Below are positions 1-11,269 of a DNA stretch of 64,000 nt, piece after piece. Position 1 is the first letter of the stretch, and each line of letters opens with the position of its first letter. The DNA comes from Prosapia bicincta (lineage: Eukaryota > Arthropoda > Insecta > Hemiptera > Cercopidae): assembly GCA_036971475.1 (NCBI GenBank), contig JBAIZL010000002.1, positions 352,283,582 through 352,347,581 of the forward strand. Direction: 5' to 3'. The notes under the pieces were generated by a model. That model worked only from the letters and a program-made list of their open reading frames with translations, was not told the DNA's origin and did not search any database. The translations under genes were made by a program, and so were the position numbers.

Positions 1-1225
1 CTGATAAGTGTTATTTATAGCTTTCGTGTTAACGAAAAAGAGATTGGTAAAAACTAAATCACTGGTTTTTACTCTTTGTTCCTGTTGTGTTTGAGCGGAC
101 TACTTGGGATTTTGGTAACAAACGACATATTTAATCGTTATGTTTTTTTGGAAATTTCGTCTCTTTTTTCTTACGTGCTAGTTTCAATGGGAAGGGATAA
201 AAAAGCTCTGGTTGCAGCATTTGAATATCTAATTAGTGGAACAATAGGCGCAACGTTTTATCTATTTGGTATCGGGCTTTTGTATTCCATGACTGGGACA
301 CTCAATATGTCTGACATGGCCGAGAGAATAGTGCCATTATACGGTAATAACGTCGTCAAACTTGGTACATTGTTTATTTTTGTTGGTCTCTCAATCAAGA
401 TGGCACTATTTCCACTGAGCAGATGGCTAGTTAATTCATATAGTGAGGCACCAAATTTCATTAGTGTATTCTTTTCAGGCACAGTAACCAAAAGTGATGA
501 TATATATTTTTGTCAGAATCTTTTACACTGTTTTACATCAAAACTTTTTTTTATTTAAACCGCTATTAAATAATGTGATAGTTGTCCTTGCACGTTGTGC
601 GATTTTAATTGGATCAATATCCGTAATAACCGCAAAAGATATGAAGAGGCTGTTTGCTCACTCTAGTGTCAGCCAGATTGGTTATATAATTTTAGTGCTG
701 AGTTTAAACTCAAAATCGGGTATATTTTCAGCAATTCTCCATACAATAAATCACAGTATAACAAAAACATCTTTATTTGTGGTTGCAGGATGTATTTCTT
801 ATAGATTTGATTCAACAAGAATAGAGAATTTGTCAGGACTAAAGAAATCAATGCCTTATACAACACTTGCATTTACTCTGCTTGGCTTAGTTTTGATCGG
901 TGTGCCTTTAACAAGTGGCTTCGTAAGTAAGTGGTATACAATGAAAGCAATTATTGAGTCTCATGCATGGGTTTCTCTGGTAGCCTTTGCTGCTGGTTCT
1001 TTCCTTGCATTGATATATATATATATATATATATATATATGGAAAATGGTAAAGAAAATGTATTTTGAAAATGATGCAGAATCATGCGCTGAAATGACTG
1101 CTGGTCAGGCTAATGGGATGCCATTACTTATGCTCATTTGCCTATTGTTCATGACAGTTTTAACGATAGTAACTGTAATATATAGTAATCCAATTAGATT
1201 AGTAGTTGAAAAGTTGGCTTTTTGA
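1..1225 (+). pseudogene. Cation/proton antiporter subunit (MnhD/NuoN-like), partial and broken
   Basis: Membrane subunit of the proton-antiporter family (MnhD/MrpD, related to NuoM/N), which moves Na+ or H+ across the inner membrane. The gene runs in from the left edge. One frame is open from base 1 except for a TAA at 55-57. The next part lies in another frame from about 494. The shift is most simply one extra A in the run near 489-492, because ...GTVTK then continues as VMIYIF. The family pattern SQIGYIILVLSLNS...HTINHSITKTSLF is clear, with several hydrophobic segments. A 28-base AT run (1013-1040) has lengthened the reading frame into LIYIYIYIYIW. The family is sure; the exact subunit is not. 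rodA follows 45 bases downstream on the same strand. Confidence 0.75.
1013..1040. repeat. (AT)14 microsatellite inside the antiporter gene
   Basis: Fourteen AT units lie inside the coding frame and encode alternating Ile-Tyr. The flanks (...FLAL before, WKMVKKMY after) are normal coding sequence. A pure dinucleotide run of this length is unusual in a bacterial gene and fits slippage after transfer to a nucleus. Confidence 0.9.
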
Positions 1226-1270
1226 TTTTTATCTTTATTTTATATTTCACTATACCTTGAGATATAAACT

Positions 1271-2383
1271 GTGGATAGACTAAAGAAGATTCATTGGTTA
1301 TTATTCATTAACGTAATAGCTCTGTTTTGCGTTGGTATTGTTGTTCAATATTCTTCTGCTGGAGGAGAATGGATGCCATTAGCAATTCATCGGCTAGTTA
1401 TATTCTATTTTTTCTTTCTACTGGCTATAGCCATGTCATTTATAGAGCTAGATTTTTATTCGGAGCACGCCTATTTTTTTTATATAGCAGCGGTAACTTC
1501 GCTGCTAGTAGTGAACTTTTTTGGCTCACACATAATGGGTGCAACAAGATGGATAAGAATTGGGTCAATTAGCTTGCAGCCATCAGAATTTGCAAAAGTA
1601 GGCTTAATACTTGCACTTGCTCGCTATTTTAATAAACAGAGTGTGTATAAGATGATGGAATTTCAAAAATTATTTAAGGGGCTTGTAATTATTTTCTTAC
1701 CAGTATTTTTAGTATTAAAGGAACCTAATTTAGGCACGGATGTGATAATGTTATTTATAGGAGCATCAATTATGTTTACATCAGTAATAAAAAGAACTCA
1801 TTTAATAGTTTTTGGAACACTTGGCATTCTTGTCATACCAGCTATTTGGCCTTTTTTGCGCCCTTATCACAAACAAAGGATACTATCGTTTTTAGATTCA
1901 TCGGTGGATCCACTTGGAATAGCTTATAACGCACAACAATATCAAATAGCTTTTGGTTCAGGAGGTTTGCTTGGTAAGGGCTTTGTTAACGGAAGTCAAA
2001 CACAACTTGGATTTTTACCGGGAAAGCGTACATATTTTGCTTTTGCAGTGCTTGGTGAGGAATGGGGGTTTTTAGGTAGCATGGCTTTAATTCTCCTCTA
2101 TACTACGTTGCTTGACATAATATTCTCTATCGCCTATAGATCAAACAATTATTTTTCTAAGTTGGTATCTATTGGAATTTTTGCATTTTTTGGCGCTCAT
2201 TTCTTTATAAACATCGGAATGACAATAGGCCTTTTACCCGTAATAGGCGACCCATTACCCCTTCTTTCCTATGGTGGAAGCACAATTGCTGCAAGTTTAA
2301 TATTTGTAGGACTGCTACTCAGTTCTGTAAAATCTGAAAAAGACTTAAAGCTAAGCTCTCGCACAGGAAGATCCGTAGTTTGA
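1271..2383 (+). CDS. rodA: Rod shape-determining protein RodA (SEDS glycosyltransferase), full length
   Basis: RodA is the SEDS-family peptidoglycan polymerase of the elongation complex, an integral membrane protein that works with a class B penicillin-binding protein. The 370-codon frame starts at GTG and has no stop or shift. The family signature GDPLPLLSYGGST is near residues 325-340, and LQPSEFAKVGLILALARY is near 100-120. About ten hydrophobic segments are visible, and the length fits the family. It is one of the few undamaged frames here. Because its neighbours are dead, this may be incomplete decay rather than selection. FtsW is the close alternative, but the short N-terminus and the ARYF pattern favour RodA. 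Confidence 0.85.
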   Translation: MDRLKKIHWLLFINVIALFCVGIVVQYSSAGGEWMPLAIHRLVIFYFFFLLAIAMSFIELDFYSEHAYFFYIAAVTSLLVVNFFGSHIMGATRWIRIGSISLQPSEFAKVGLILALARYFNKQSVYKMMEFQKLFKGLVIIFLPVFLVLKEPNLGTDVIMLFIGASIMFTSVIKRTHLIVFGTLGILVIPAIWPFLRPYHKQRILSFLDSSVDPLGIAYNAQQYQIAFGSGGLLGKGFVNGSQTQLGFLPGKRTYFAFAVLGEEWGFLGSMALILLYTTLLDIIFSIAYRSNNYFSKLVSIGIFAFFGAHFFINIGMTIGLLPVIGDPLPLLSYGGSTIAASLIFVGLLLSSVKSEKDLKLSSRTGRSVV

Positions 2384-2415
2384 GATAATTGCTTTCTCAT
2401 TAACAGATTTCTTAC

Positions 2416-2765
2416 ATATCAAACTTTCGGCAGGCCGTGAAACGGAGAAATTACTTGACAAACCCCACCTACCTCATTATCATGGCAGCAGGGTATTTCT
2501 GACTCAAAACTTGTTTTTGACCTGCAGGATCAACGACAAAAATTCAGTAAAAAACTTAAGGATTTACTGGCCGATTACATAAAATTATTGGGGTTGCACG
2601 TCTTTTACATTTTTTCGATTGGTATATTTCTTAATGTTTATCACTAAGGCAATTCAAGAGAGCCAGCGCTCCTATTATGTCATCCCAGTGCCCAGACACT
2701 GGGATCCAGAAATTTTTGGTGAATGTGAAGTTTTGTATTTATTATTTATTATTAAGAACCTTCTG
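2416..2765 (+). repeat. Dispersed Wolbachia repeat, copy A
   Basis: Non-coding stretch after rodA. Its first ~200 bases (caaactttcggcaggcc..., attacttgacaaacccc, tcggttgc-like middle) are the reverse complement of 43870-44065. Its end (tatatttcttaatgttt, caattcaagagagcc, ctgggatccagaaattttt) matches the distal part of the longer copies at 21957, 40190 and 55015. No protein frame is supported. Confidence 0.8.
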
Positions 2766-3962
2766 TGAATAGAAATAACAGGGATTGTAATGGAAAATCT
2801 AGTCCAGTTAAAGGAGAAAAAGATGTTAACTCATTATTGTACGAAACTATGCGCGTAAAGGTAACAAAAAAATAATCATCAACATGTGAGTCCACAAGTT
2901 GGAAAAGATGGAACTCTAAAAAAATGCATAGAGTTGTTCGAGCAAGGAGCTGATCCTAATGAATTGATGAAATTAGAAAAAATCCTGTCAGATAAAACGA
3001 AAGTTATAGAGGAATATAAAGAATACCATGACTATTATATCCAACACTTTCTTCCAGCATTGAAAGAAGAAATAATGAAATCAGAGAAAATGTTCGTAGT
3101 TTTAGATAATACAAAGGTGGAACAGCCACAAAGATCAACAACAAAAAGAGGATATATATTAGAAATAATTCGGGACATTATTAATAACAAGAGCAGTAAT
3201 AAAAATCATCCTAGTGGAACACAAGAACAATCTACAGATGTAGCTGAGGGAAGTGGTGGCTATGAGCTTACAGTTACCCCTGAATTTAGTGATGGCAGTG
3301 GTTTAGATAGTAAAGTAGTTTCAGATAAACGGTCAACAAGAAGCACTTCATCTGAAGTAAGTTTAGACTCAACACCAAGCTCTGTTGAAGGAAATAGTAG
3401 TCCACGAAAAGAAGAAACTAAGAGTAAAGTAGAGCCAGAACAGACTGCAAAAAGAGAGCCAGAGGTGTCATTCCAGCATGTGACGCTGAAATCTAGGGAA
3501 AAGAATTATGGATCCCAGTGTCGAGCACTGGGATAACAGATGGTCATAGTAACCCATGGCAATCTGAAGAAAAAAAGAACACTGAGATCGTGCGGACACT
3601 TTCTGTAAATAAAAATAATGATGAAAGTACGCCACAATCTAATAATAGAGATTCAGCAAAACCTGAAAAAGGACAAAGAAAATGCCAGTGTAAAAAAACC
3701 TTCTGCCAATGAAAATAATGGTGAAGGTATACCACCCGAGAAACAATCCAATAATAGAGATCTTTATAAGGGATTTGCCACAGGTTGTGCTGGTTTAGCA
3801 GTAGGGTGTCTCATTGCGGGGATAATAACACTAGGAGCAGGATTATTTGCTATGGCTGCAGTATTTGCTATAGCAGCAATAGTCACACGCTATTTAACTC
3901 TTCCTTCAAGTGAATTGACATCCACCACTTTCAGTCCTTTTGTTGATGCTAAACAGCGGTAA
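2766..3962 (+). pseudogene. Wolbachia protein: conserved N-terminal module plus C-terminal membrane tail, broken
   Basis: The N-terminal part (frame from ~2766, break near 2872, then 2886-3460) resembles the start of the ankyrin gene at 60176-62281. Both have a charged lead-in, then DGT-KKC-LF--G, then a Y-Y--HFLPAL/VQCFLPVL pattern followed by a kinase-like-charged helix. A Ser/Thr-rich linker follows. At about 3466-3540 a palindromic Wolbachia repeat has entered the frame and ends it with SREKNYGSQCRALG. Beyond it, two short duplicated segments (NKNNDES / NENNGEG) and a glycine- and alanine-rich double hydrophobic hairpin continue in other frames to 3962. There are no ankyrin repeats, so this looks like a paralogue that kept both ends and lost or never had the middle. 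Function unknown; possibly effector-like. Confidence 0.6.
3466..3540. repeat. Palindromic Wolbachia repeat inserted in a coding frame
   Basis: The stretch tgtcattccagcatgtgacg ... ggatcccagtgtcgagcact carries the same words as the dispersed repeats at 40100-40370 and 55546-55620. It adds a foreign peptide to the upstream frame and supplies its stop codon. Confidence 0.75.
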
Positions 3963-4063
3963 AAGTTAAATATGTATTACTTGTAATGAGTAAGTGAATT
4001 CAGTTTTTGTCTGTTGACGTAAAAGTTGTTATAATTAAAGAGTATTTAAAAGGTATTTAGTTG

Positions 4064-4394
4064 ATGCGCATTCAATTGAATAAGGTTTTGGTTTTTATAG
4101 CTCTGTTGGGTTTCAGCTTTGCATTATCCCAGCGGAGCAAGTTCAGTGGTTGATGAATTACAAGAGATGGGAAAAGATTTTTTTTCTTCATTTTCAGTCA
4201 AAGATACTGTAGAAAATATGATCCCTTCAACAATTATAGGGCTGTGTATAGCTGCAGTGGTACTTGCGATAGTGTTTAGGGGAATGATCTTTTTCGTGAT
4301 AATGTTTGGTGAGCTGGTCATGAGGTTCGGTAACAAAGAGAAAGCAACGGATTACCTGAAAGAAAAATTTAACTTTGTAAAGGGTGTAGATTAA
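4064..4394 (+). pseudogene. Small exported/membrane protein upstream of virB4, one frameshift
   Basis: An ATG at 4064 opens a signal peptide (MRIQLNKVLVFIALLGFSFA). A one-base shift near 4120-4130 moves the rest to the frame ending at 4394. The mature part is short and hydrophilic, then one or two membrane segments (STIIGLCIAAVVLAIVF..., IMFGELVMRFG), then a charged tail. The gene lies where virB3 sits in Rickettsiales type IV secretion operons, but I see no VirB3-like sequence. Not recognised. The position suggests a small secretion-associated membrane protein, which is inference only. Confidence 0.5.
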
Positions 4395-6949
4395 AAACCA
4401 GATAGTTAAGATGAAGAGAAAAAGTAAGTATCCCTTGTATTTTAGTTATCTTTATTGAATACACATAGTGTTGTATGCAACCAAAAATGTCAGCAATTAA
4501 CTCTAAGCTTGGAAAAATAGATAACCTAGCATTGCTAGAAGTATTGTTCTAGATTTTATTTCTTACGCCTGTCATTACAATGAAGAGACCATACTGACGA
4601 AACAAGGGGAATTATTAAAAATAATCAAGTTAGAAGATTATTCTTCTACTGATAACTGCAGTGATCTTAGGACTGAAATTAGAAAAAGCATATAAAAAAT
4701 ATTGATAGCCTGCATTTTACCGTTTGGATTCATACTGTAGGAAAGCACAATGAGTTAAGCTTAAAATGAAATAAAACTGGAGATTTTTCTGATAAGCTAC
4801 ATTCAGCACGGCTGAATAACTTTGCTGATAGTAAATTCCAGTACATAAACGAAGTATACATCGTAGTATCGTTTAGAAATTTTGGTAAACATATTATTAA
4901 TTTACTTTTTCTTACTGGAATAAAGAATGAGCACGAGTTGTCTTTACAGGAAAATCATCAGGAATTACAAAGAGTAACTGACCTAATTCAAAGTTATTTA
5001 AAACCTTTCGGAGCCATGAAGCTTGGTCTTAGGTTTAGTGAAGGTGAAGTATGGTCTGAAATGATGGAATTTCTTCATTATATTGTTACGTTAACACACA
5101 AAGATTACCCAATATGTGAAATGGATCTGTCGCACCATGTTAAAGATTTAAAGGTGGCTTTTGGTTTTAATACATTCTAAACAACATTTGAAAATCAACT
5201 TAAGTTTGGTTCTATTTTTTGCATAAAGGAATATCGAGAATTTCTCTTGGAAAATATAGATAGGTGTTTGCAACTTGACTCTGAGCTTATCATTACAGAA
5301 ATAATAATATTTACTAGTAATAACAAAGCAGTCAAAGAATTAAAAAACCAAATTAATATGCTGCAGGTTAGTGACGATAATACCTTACTTCGAAATTCAG
5401 GAATAAAAGAAATAATAGAACTTGAACAAACTTCTGCTATTGGCTTTTGCCAACAGAAAATTCTTTTTACGGTTTTTGCTGATGATAGAGCGAAATTAGC
5501 CAAAAGTATTAGTGATCTATGCTCCATAATGTCGTTGATTGGTTTGATGATGCTCAGAACTGACCTGCATATGGAAAATCATTTTTGGGCACAACTTCCT
5601 GGTAACTTTGCTTTTGTTACACAACTGAAAAGCATATTAGCAAAATATGCATGCAGCTTTGCTATGCTACATGGTTCTACGTCAGGTACATTAAAAGGAG
5701 GGAGGTGGAAAGAAGCAGTAACGGTCTTTTTTTCAAAAAAAGGATGCCCTAATTTTTTTAACTTTCACGGAAGAAGAAACAATGGTCATACTACGATACT
5801 TGGAGCTCCAAATTCGGGGAGGCCCTCACTAATGAATTTCCTATTGTCAGAGTCATGAAAATTTGATCCTAGGATTATCATATTGGATAACACTGGAAAA
5901 TCAATAATTTTCACCAAAGCAGTAAGTGGTAAATACTACATAATTGATTCGAAATACAAAGATTAGAGGTTAAAATTTAACCCACTAAACATTGAAGATA
6001 GTGCTTCCAACCGTAATATGCTTGTTAAGTTGATCAAAAGAATGGCGGCAGATGCGAGATTGGTGGACGTAGAAGAAAAGATAAAAAAAATTGTAGATTC
6101 TATATTTGCTATACCAAGAGAATCACGTTCTATTTCTCAAATTTCTGAGGTGCTCTTGCTCCTTGAAGGTAAAATAAGTAAATCGTGTGGTGATGGTGAG
6201 TTTGCTTACTTATTTCAAGACGGTAATGAATCTTACATTGATTGGGAAACAACAATTATATCTCTCAACACTGCAAATCTGACAAAACAAAAAGAATGTA
6301 TATGCGTGATACTTTACTATTTTTTATACTCTTTTAAAGCAAAATGTGATGGTTCGCCTGCAATATTTGTTCTGGATGTAGCGTGGGAAGTAAGCGACAT
6401 TTTTTCAACAGAGGAAGAATTTGATGGCTGGATGCACAGAATGACAAAATTAAACGTTGTGGTAAATCTAAGCACTGAAAACTTAAACCTAGCATTTGCT
6501 AGCGAATTTACTCAGTATTTGGATAAACATGTTGATACAAGGATTTTGATGCCAAACGTCAATGAAAATAGATTACACATGAAGGCATTTTCTCTATCAA
6601 AAGAGGAACTGAATAGTTCCTATAGGAACTGAATAGAGCCTGAGTTTGTAAGTTTCTTCGATTTAAATAATATTTCATATTTTCAATACTACATAAACCT
6701 AAACTTAAAATATATAAATATTTTTGATTTTTACTCCTTAGTTTTTTATATATAGCATGGTACCATATAGTACCGCTAGGCTTTTATGTAAGCATTACTC
6801 GATAATTATTGTAGATATATTTCTACGGTTTTAATGAGGTTCAAGTATTTTAAACTTTATTCTGGAGGCAAAATACAATTATTTTATTGACAAATACATT
6901 TTATTTGCTTATATGCATATAACGTAGAGGTTCATACATTCTACAATGT

Positions 6950-9008
6950 TCACTTTTTTGTATGAAACAACACAAAACAGTTAGTGCAAAGGCCAACGTT
7001 GCATTTAGTACATTCTGTTTTGACCCGTGATGTACAGTTTTCATAGCCACATCTCCTTCTTTGACTTGTTAGAGAAATGTAGTGTTTTGTTTCATCGAAT
7101 CTTAAAGCATCGATGACCCTGAAAGTTACAATAAGTTTTATTCTTATAGCAAAGATAAAGTAATTAAATACAAATTATTTGTTACATCTCTAACACATTT
7201 TATTTCTCACAGATGAGGGGAAAAATTCATTGCCTGTAAATAGCCTACACATGTTAGGCCTACATATTTTAGCATATTTTCAATATTCTGATGAAATTGA
7301 ACAACGTATAATACTTTTACTAACCTAGATCCTGTAGAACAGCATGGCGACGAGATGGGACGCCCACCGGTCTGTGGAGGTTTCTTATATAATTCAAGGT
7401 ATGTCTGAGCTATTTCTCTCCGGAACTGAAGCTGTCGCATTTCATTCCCAGCCTTTTTATATGTTAGCCAAGCATTGTGAATAGTGCTATCAATCAGCCA
7501 AGTGAATATAAGCCACCACCATTTATTTCCTCGAATTCCAATTCTATAAAGTGACAGGTTTTCGTCCATTCTGTCAGTCCGCCCATGTATTTGTTATACT
7601 CTCCAATGAGAGATGGGTGAGGTACATAAATTCTCTTTTTTATTCTCGACAGTATCGTTGGAAATTTTGGATTGGATTGATTCCATAGCATTTTGAAGCC
7701 ATAGTAACTACAGCATTATCCACCCAACGAGCAACTAAAATACATTCTTCTTCGCTCTTAACAAACTCAAATGTTCCTCGCTTTTTGTTTTTCAAGGCTT
7801 TGGTCGAGGGAATTTCACAATCTTTAGGTAGTCGATTTTCTCTTATGGTCCCTGTTGCCTCATATAATCTTTCCTTCAAATGAGATAACAAGTTAAAACT
7901 TGTAAACAGGTTATCAAAATAAAACCTTAGTGGAAGATATCTCACATTTTCAGGCATATTGTCTATCATCACTACTAAAGGGGACGCTGTTTTTCCAAAT
8001 TCAGCATCATACTGAGTGTTTGATGACACTTGTTTGCCTTGGTATATGTCAGAAGATACTAGATAGCCATCTACAGTATTTACACACCAAGCTTTGTAGC
8101 CAAACCTGATGGGTTTTCCCCGTATAAATTGTTTACATGGGTGTTTCCCATAATATAGTATCATACTCTCATCAAAATCTAAGTGCTGTTCAGGCCTAAA
8201 ATGTTCATGAAACTTTTCTTGCAGAAGATTCATAAGGCCCACATTTTTTCCTAAACATTTGGATAGTTGTTGTCAGCTAAATGCATATATTTCATGATTT
8301 GAATAAATCTGCCCCTTCGCATTGAATTGTACAAAAGATAATTTCGGACATCAGCACCATTTTCCCAGTAATATCTTTTCCCAGGGAGTGTATTGTAACC
8401 AGTAACAATCACTATGCCAATAAAGACTTTCATCTCATATGGACTCAAAAGTGGATCTGGATCATTTTTAAACAAGGCATATTTTGTGGATTCGAGTATC
8501 ATTTTTTCAATAATCGGTTCAAACGCTTCTACCGGGCTAAGCGTACAAAAAGCAGTATAATCACTATCAGGGAAAAGTACTGTTTTATGAGTTAAATCAT
8601 TTTTTAACCACTTAGATGGTTTTCTTGCTTTCTTTTTCACACCTTTACCCTCACACCTTTTCTTTTTTGGATGTGAATTTTCAGGAGTGACCTCCTCCCC
8701 ATTATTTTCTCTCAAATTACTTACAGAAGGTTCCACATTCTCATTCCGAGAAAATATTTCAGCCCCTGATCTAAGCTGTCGTCCACTCAATTTATCTACA
8801 AAGCCACCTTCATCTTCATCAGCGGAATCTTCGTCAGTTAAAACTACAGCTTCAGGCGGTTCAATGAATATTCCGTCAAAATGCATATCTTCAGCCTGTT
8901 CTAAAATGAGAAGTGCTTTCTCCAATGTAATATCTCTGCAAAGAAAATGTTGTGTATAATATATGAATATATATGTACACATACACACACGTAAATGAGA
9001 ATAAATGG

Positions 9009-9069
<61 letters not shown>

Positions 9070-9333
9070 GAAATATTCATTTGGAGATAAAACTATTAAC
9101 GTAAAAACATCTATGTCATGCCTAACACCAAACGCTATGGTAAGAGCCTAGCGGTACCATACGGTACCGCAGCAACGAAATTGGGGTTATGTTTGTTTTG
9201 ATGCAAGTATCACCAATTGCAAATTTAACACAAGCATAATATAACTTGATATAAGTTCATTCAGTATTTTTCTAATTTACTACTATATTTTGGTATATTT
9301 TAGTACTTACTTGAAAACACAATCCATTTTCAT
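6950..9333 (-). pseudogene. piggyBac transposase gene with two introns, frameshifted
   Basis: The transposase cuts and pastes the element at TTAA (DDE_Tnp_1_7 family). Exon 1 is 9333-9311 (MKMDCVF). A GTAAGT donor at 9310 and a TTGCAG acceptor ending at 8936 remove 375 bases, and exon 2 continues in frame as KDITLEKALLILEQ. Exon 2 (8935-7325) has an acidic N-terminus, then DFDESMILYYG with the first catalytic Asp, DNLFTSFNLLSHLKERL with the second, then WWWLIFTWLIDSTIHNAW. A GTTAGT donor at 7324 and a TTTCAG acceptor ending at 7119 remove 206 bases. Exon 3 (7118-6950) is the cysteine-rich C-terminal domain (CGYENC, CTKCNVGLCTNC). Frameshifts near 8245, 7650 and 7565 make it inactive. Introns and domains are read directly; splicing is inferred. 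Confidence 0.85.
9013..9066. repeat. (AT)27 microsatellite in transposase intron 1
   Basis: A pure AT run of 54 bases lies inside the first predicted intron of the piggyBac transposase. Confidence 0.95.
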
Positions 9334-10874
9334 CAAAGAAAAATCACATGTGAAGTTCAAACAATAACAGTGACAAACAAACTGTGACTGATTAGCTGGG
9401 AAGTTTGGCAAAATGCCAATGCTTGACTACAGTATAGCCAACTGCTTCATCAACCTAAAACTAAATTTAGTTATGCCTAAAAAAATGGTTTAGAAAAAAT
9501 TTTTTAGCATTGCATGTAATATGGTACCGCTAGGATTTGCCGGGTTTTAATAAAACAGCACAAAAGGTTAGTAACTTTAAATTTAGATTTGAAGAATATG
9601 CAAGAAATACATGTGCTCTCAGCTAATAAAGAGACTATAAGGCATATGTATGAAGCAATAAAGGAAAAAGGAAAAGTTAATAAGTGGTTACCAGTGTTTT
9701 ATGAGAAGTGTAAGGCTTAATTTGTTATCGATGTTTTTCTTGGTATTTGGTTTCTCGTATCAGGGATATGCTGATTGTCCACCATTTGTAGAAAGTAATA
9801 CTGAACTTGAAGCCGGAGGCAAAAAAGTTTTGGAAGGTTATTTAAAGAATATAAGTCTTGGCACTGCTGGAAATTTTAAAGTTGTGAGAAATTATACAAA
9901 TACATTACAGTGAAGCAGGTAAAAGATCAAGGAATCGATGGTTACTATAATCCAAGAATTAAAGTGTGCGATTTTAAAGGAAGAAATAATTGTTATATAT
10001 TACCTAGTTGAACATCCTGCCGCCAAATATATGGTACACAAAGCACGGGTGGTGGAGTTTCGACAGCGGTTTTTATAGACTGGGAAGGAGATAAAACAAA
10101 AACTGGAAGAGAAATTGCCCAGGGTCTTGAATAGGAGTGGGCAGAGGTAGTGATTGAAAGTAGTAGGTCTGATGAGGAAAAAAAGATGCTTGCTAAGCTT
10201 CCCAAAATATGCGCTTGCAGCCAAAAGGGCGCTTGTATGTCAGGAATTTCTTCATGGGGTGCTAAAGCGTTTTCGGGAGCAAATATTTTTTGCCCTGGAG
10301 AAATGGAAAATGTTTGTGACACTTGTTCGTGGGGTTAGGGAAACAAAAAATAAAATGTGCCCCTGTGCCACTTGCACCTGGTGCACCTCCATTTTGTAAG
10401 CAACTTGCGATGTCACCTCCACGAGTTAGAATTGTCCGTAAAACAAATAAAGATAATGATTATTTTGATCCTAAAGTTAAAGTAATAGCTGGCGATCTAA
10501 TAGAAGAAGACGGGAAAATTGGAAAAAAAGTTTGGTTTTCCCAAAAAGTATGGAAAAACGAAGCTGAGTGGCACCCTATTTGAGACAAGGATGGCACTAC
10601 ACACTACTTCAAGACCTACAGAAAAAAGAACCAGCTTTGTGTCGAATATCGTGGTACTGAAAGAGAAGAATCTAAAAGAAAATTACAATTTCCTGCTCGT
10701 TTGTTCCCAGCCCCACTTACTTCTGATCCTGAAGTAGTCGAGATAGTGTAAAGTAACACGCCAAGAGAACAGAGCGATACGTTAAAGATAAGAATGAAGA
10801 ACAGAGAAACTTGTAATTCACTAAATGATAGAGCTTATAGTGATGGTTTCTGTACTTTTAGTGTTAACACCGGT

Positions 10875-10886
10875 TCTCCGACAAAC

Positions 10887-10887
<1 letters not shown>
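10875..10887 (+). repeat. LINE target-site duplication, left copy
   Basis: tctccgacaaacg directly precedes the T-run, and the same 13 bases are at 16892-16904. Up to two following T are ambiguous with the tail. Confidence 0.93.
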
Positions 10888-10925
<38 letters not shown>

Positions 10926-11269
10926 CCTGGCGAAAAACCATTTGTGGTTATCATCGCCAAACTAAATCTAACACGGACAACGAATATTTTAAATAAAACA
11001 AAATAAATTTAAATACAACAAAAATTCCAAAACAAAAAACAACAACAATAAATAACAAACAATAAATCTATAACAATATTAAATAACAAAATTACAACAA
11101 AAAACAATATAACAGTAAATAAATAATAACAATATGTAAAACAATAATAGGTAACAATTTATCAATAAATAAATCTCAATAACAATAACAAGAACACAAA
11201 ATAAATTAAATTAAAATAAATAAAAGAAACAGAGAGTTATATGTATAAAAAAATATATATATTTATGTA

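Larger units (their letters stand above)
6667..9546 (-). mobile_element. piggyBac-type DNA transposon inserted at TTAA inside virB4
   Basis: The element is bounded by TTAA at 6663-6666 and 9547-9550. The virB4 reading frame continues across if one TTAA copy and the interior are skipped, which supports these limits. The interior encodes a piggyBac transposase on the minus strand. Three related blocks built on ggtaccgctagg lie at 6757-6782 (plus), 9145-9172 (inverted) and 9518-9537 (plus), and look like subterminal repeats. I could not match perfect terminal inverted repeats at the two ends (ATAATATT... left, ...GCCGGGTT right). Either one end is altered or the exact border is off. Base composition and gene structure are eukaryotic. 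Confidence 0.8.
4487..9720 (+). pseudogene. virB4: Type IV secretion ATPase VirB4, decayed and split by a piggyBac element
   Basis: VirB4 is the inner-membrane ATPase that powers the VirB secretion channel. The N-terminal remnant (4560-4740) reads LTKQGELLKIIKLEDYS. The middle part (5247-5858) holds MENHFWAQLPGNFAF and LKGGRWKEAVTVFFSKKG, followed by a damaged Walker A in which GxxxxGKT has become GAPNSGRPS. The C-terminal half (6018-6660) keeps a Walker B in which AIFVLDVAW has Val where the family has Glu. Many stops and shifts separate the parts. The frame reaches TTAA at 6663, is interrupted by the transposon, and resumes at TTAA 9547 as LIKQHKRLV..., ending EKCKA and TAA at 9718-9720. 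virB6 overlaps this end. Confidence 0.85.

Noticed and set aside
4064..4394. virB3
   Set aside because: The position fits, but the protein has a signal peptide and no VirB3-like N-terminal pattern.
9013..9066. AT-rich replication origin
   Set aside because: It is a simple AT microsatellite inside a transposon intron, with no DnaA-box cluster.
9145..9172. Right terminal inverted repeat of the piggyBac element
   Set aside because: It lies inside intron 1, within the gene. Exon 1 and the TTAA with virB4 continuity are further right, so it is a subterminal repeat.
10888..10925. T-run as a bacterial terminator
   Set aside because: It has no stem before it and is the poly(A) tail of the minus-strand LINE.
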